Positions 15,305 to 15,991 of a stretch of 15,991 bases of DNA are shown in pieces. Source of the DNA: Bacillota bacterium. GTDB taxonomy: Bacteria > Bacillota_A > Clostridia > Tissierellales > Peptoniphilaceae. Position 1 is the stretch's first letter, and the number at the start of each line of letters is the position of its first letter. The notes below the pieces were generated by a model. It saw nothing but the letters and a program-made list of their open reading frames with translations, had not been told where the DNA came from and did not search any database. The stretch lies in contig JAEZZN010000123.1 of assembly GCA_023418535.1 (NCBI GenBank), positions 1 to 15,991 on the forward strand, given 5' to 3'. A program made the translations under genes and the position numbers.

Positions 15305-15461
15305 TTATATAATAATAGAATTAATTATATTTTTGAGTTAATAATTTCTAAGGAAATGTAAGATACATAATGTAAAATATATCAAAAATTTAACATTTAT
15401 AAATAAATATATTTGTAATAAAAAATAAAATATAAATTTTGAGTAAATATATATCTTAATA

Positions 15462-15470
15462 TGTTATAAT
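15462..15470 (+). promoter_or_regulatory. Extended -10 promoter of the terminal kinase-like gene
   Basis: TGTTATAAT is a perfect TGnTATAAT element about 20 bases before the ATG at 15492, with GTGGAG just upstream of the start as a ribosome binding site. A possible -35 (TTGAGT, 15439-15444) is 20 bases away, too far to count on. Confidence 0.5.
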
Positions 15471-15491
15471 AATATCAAAAGTGGAGTAATT

Positions 15492-15991
15492 ATGAATAAA
15501 TTAATAATTTTACGTGGAAATTCAGGAAGTGGAAAGTCAACGGTAGCAAAAGCCTTACAGAGGTATTTTGGACTTCATACATTAATGATATCTCAGGATA
15601 ATGTTTCAAGAGATATGATATTAGCTTTAGAAGGTGAAGATCAAGAAGCTTTACCACTATTTATACATCTATTAAAGTTTGGTCATGAAAATAATAAAAT
15701 CACAATAATGGATGGTATTTTTAGAAAAGAAAAATATGAACAATTGCTAAAGCTTGCCAAAGAATTGTATGGAGAGAATATTTACGCTTATTATTTTGAT
15801 TTACCTTTTGAAGAAACTTTGAGAAGGCATCAAACTAGATGGAAAAAATCAGAATTTGGTGAAAAAGAGATGAAAAGGTGGTGGAGTGAAAGGGACTTCA
15901 TTGGCTTTATCTCTGAAAAGATTATTACTCAAGAATTATCTAAGGATGAAATTGTAAATCTAATTATTAGTGATATTGAAAAAGAGCAGTT
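15492..15991 (+). CDS. P-loop kinase-like protein, C-terminus cut by window end
   Basis: At least 166 residues are read without a stop. The N-terminus is a strand followed by a Walker A loop, GNSGSGKST (9-17), then a helix VAKALQRYF and SQDNVSRD (about 31-38). Later parts read MDGIF, YYFDLPFEETLRRHQTR and EMKRWWSERDF. The arrangement (P-loop, SQD segment, RRH lid region) resembles small AAA/zeta-toxin-like or nucleoside-type kinases common in Firmicutes and often annotated simply as kinase; the phosphate acceptor is unknown. Relatives are about 170-180 residues, so only a few are probably missing. No partner antitoxin is visible just upstream, so a toxin role is not supported. The gene stands apart from HPr by 214 bases and has its own promoter. 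Confidence 0.75.
   Translation, partial: MNKLIILRGNSGSGKSTVAKALQRYFGLHTLMISQDNVSRDMILALEGEDQEALPLFIHLLKFGHENNKITIMDGIFRKEKYEQLLKLAKELYGENIYAYYFDLPFEETLRRHQTRWKKSEFGEKEMKRWWSERDFIGFISEKIITQELSKDEIVNLIISDIEKEQ

Noticed and set aside
15492..15991. Zeta-type toxin of a toxin-antitoxin pair
   Set aside because: No small antitoxin gene lies upstream; the 214-base gap to HPr holds only a terminator and promoter.
1..15991. CRISPR arrays, tRNA or rRNA genes, riboswitches
   Set aside because: No regularly spaced repeats, cloverleaf-like or T-box-like structures were seen anywhere in the window.

Overview
The window is very AT-rich DNA with short AT-rich intergenic gaps and strong AGGAGG-type ribosome binding sites. 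It also carries a Gram-positive surface protein with a sortase-type tail, HPr with both His15 and Ser46, and BofA-like and TrmR-like genes. Together these point to a low-GC Firmicute. The mix of a large C5a-peptidase-like S8 protease, Cna-B surface protein remains and BofA fits an anaerobic coccus of the Tissierellia / Peptoniphilaceae type (Anaerococcus, Parvimonas, Peptoniphilus relatives). That placement is inference from gene content, not from a marker gene.

Region 1 (1-1710) is accessory and decaying. The first 168 bases are the 5' end of a minus-strand ISL3-type transposase, with its promoter and a probable element end near 296. Next comes a Cna-B-domain surface protein gene (493-1627) broken by one frameshift and two in-frame TAA stops, ending in an NPKTG sorting signal and a strong terminator. 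Region 2 (1711-7430) is one very large gene for a secreted, membrane-anchored subtilisin-family protease of 1787 residues. It has a textbook promoter and ends at a terminator almost identical to the one before the gene.

Region 3 (7430-8134, minus) is an O-methyltransferase of the TrmR/YrrM type. It is divergent from region 4 (8347-12405), a tight four-gene operon: a GtrII-type membrane glucosyltransferase, a GtrA flippase-like protein, a GtrB-type bactoprenol glycosyltransferase, and an M50-like membrane zinc metallopeptidase. The first three form a recognisable lipid-linked sugar transfer cassette (GtrB loads undecaprenyl phosphate, GtrA flips it, GtrII transfers the sugar outside). The metallopeptidase is the unexpected partner. 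The intergenic region before the operon carries three copies of a TTTAGTAA-type box.

Region 5 (12450-14191) has a bidirectional terminator and a minus-strand gene for a 562-residue membrane protein I cannot name. Region 6 (14303-15991) holds small housekeeping genes on the plus strand: a BofA-family membrane protein, a small GNAT acetyltransferase, HPr with a cre-like palindrome upstream, and a P-loop kinase-like protein cut by the window end. The best candidates for something undescribed are the gtr cassette plus M50 peptidase operon, the unnamed 562-residue membrane protein, and the repeated operator-like boxes before the gtr operon.
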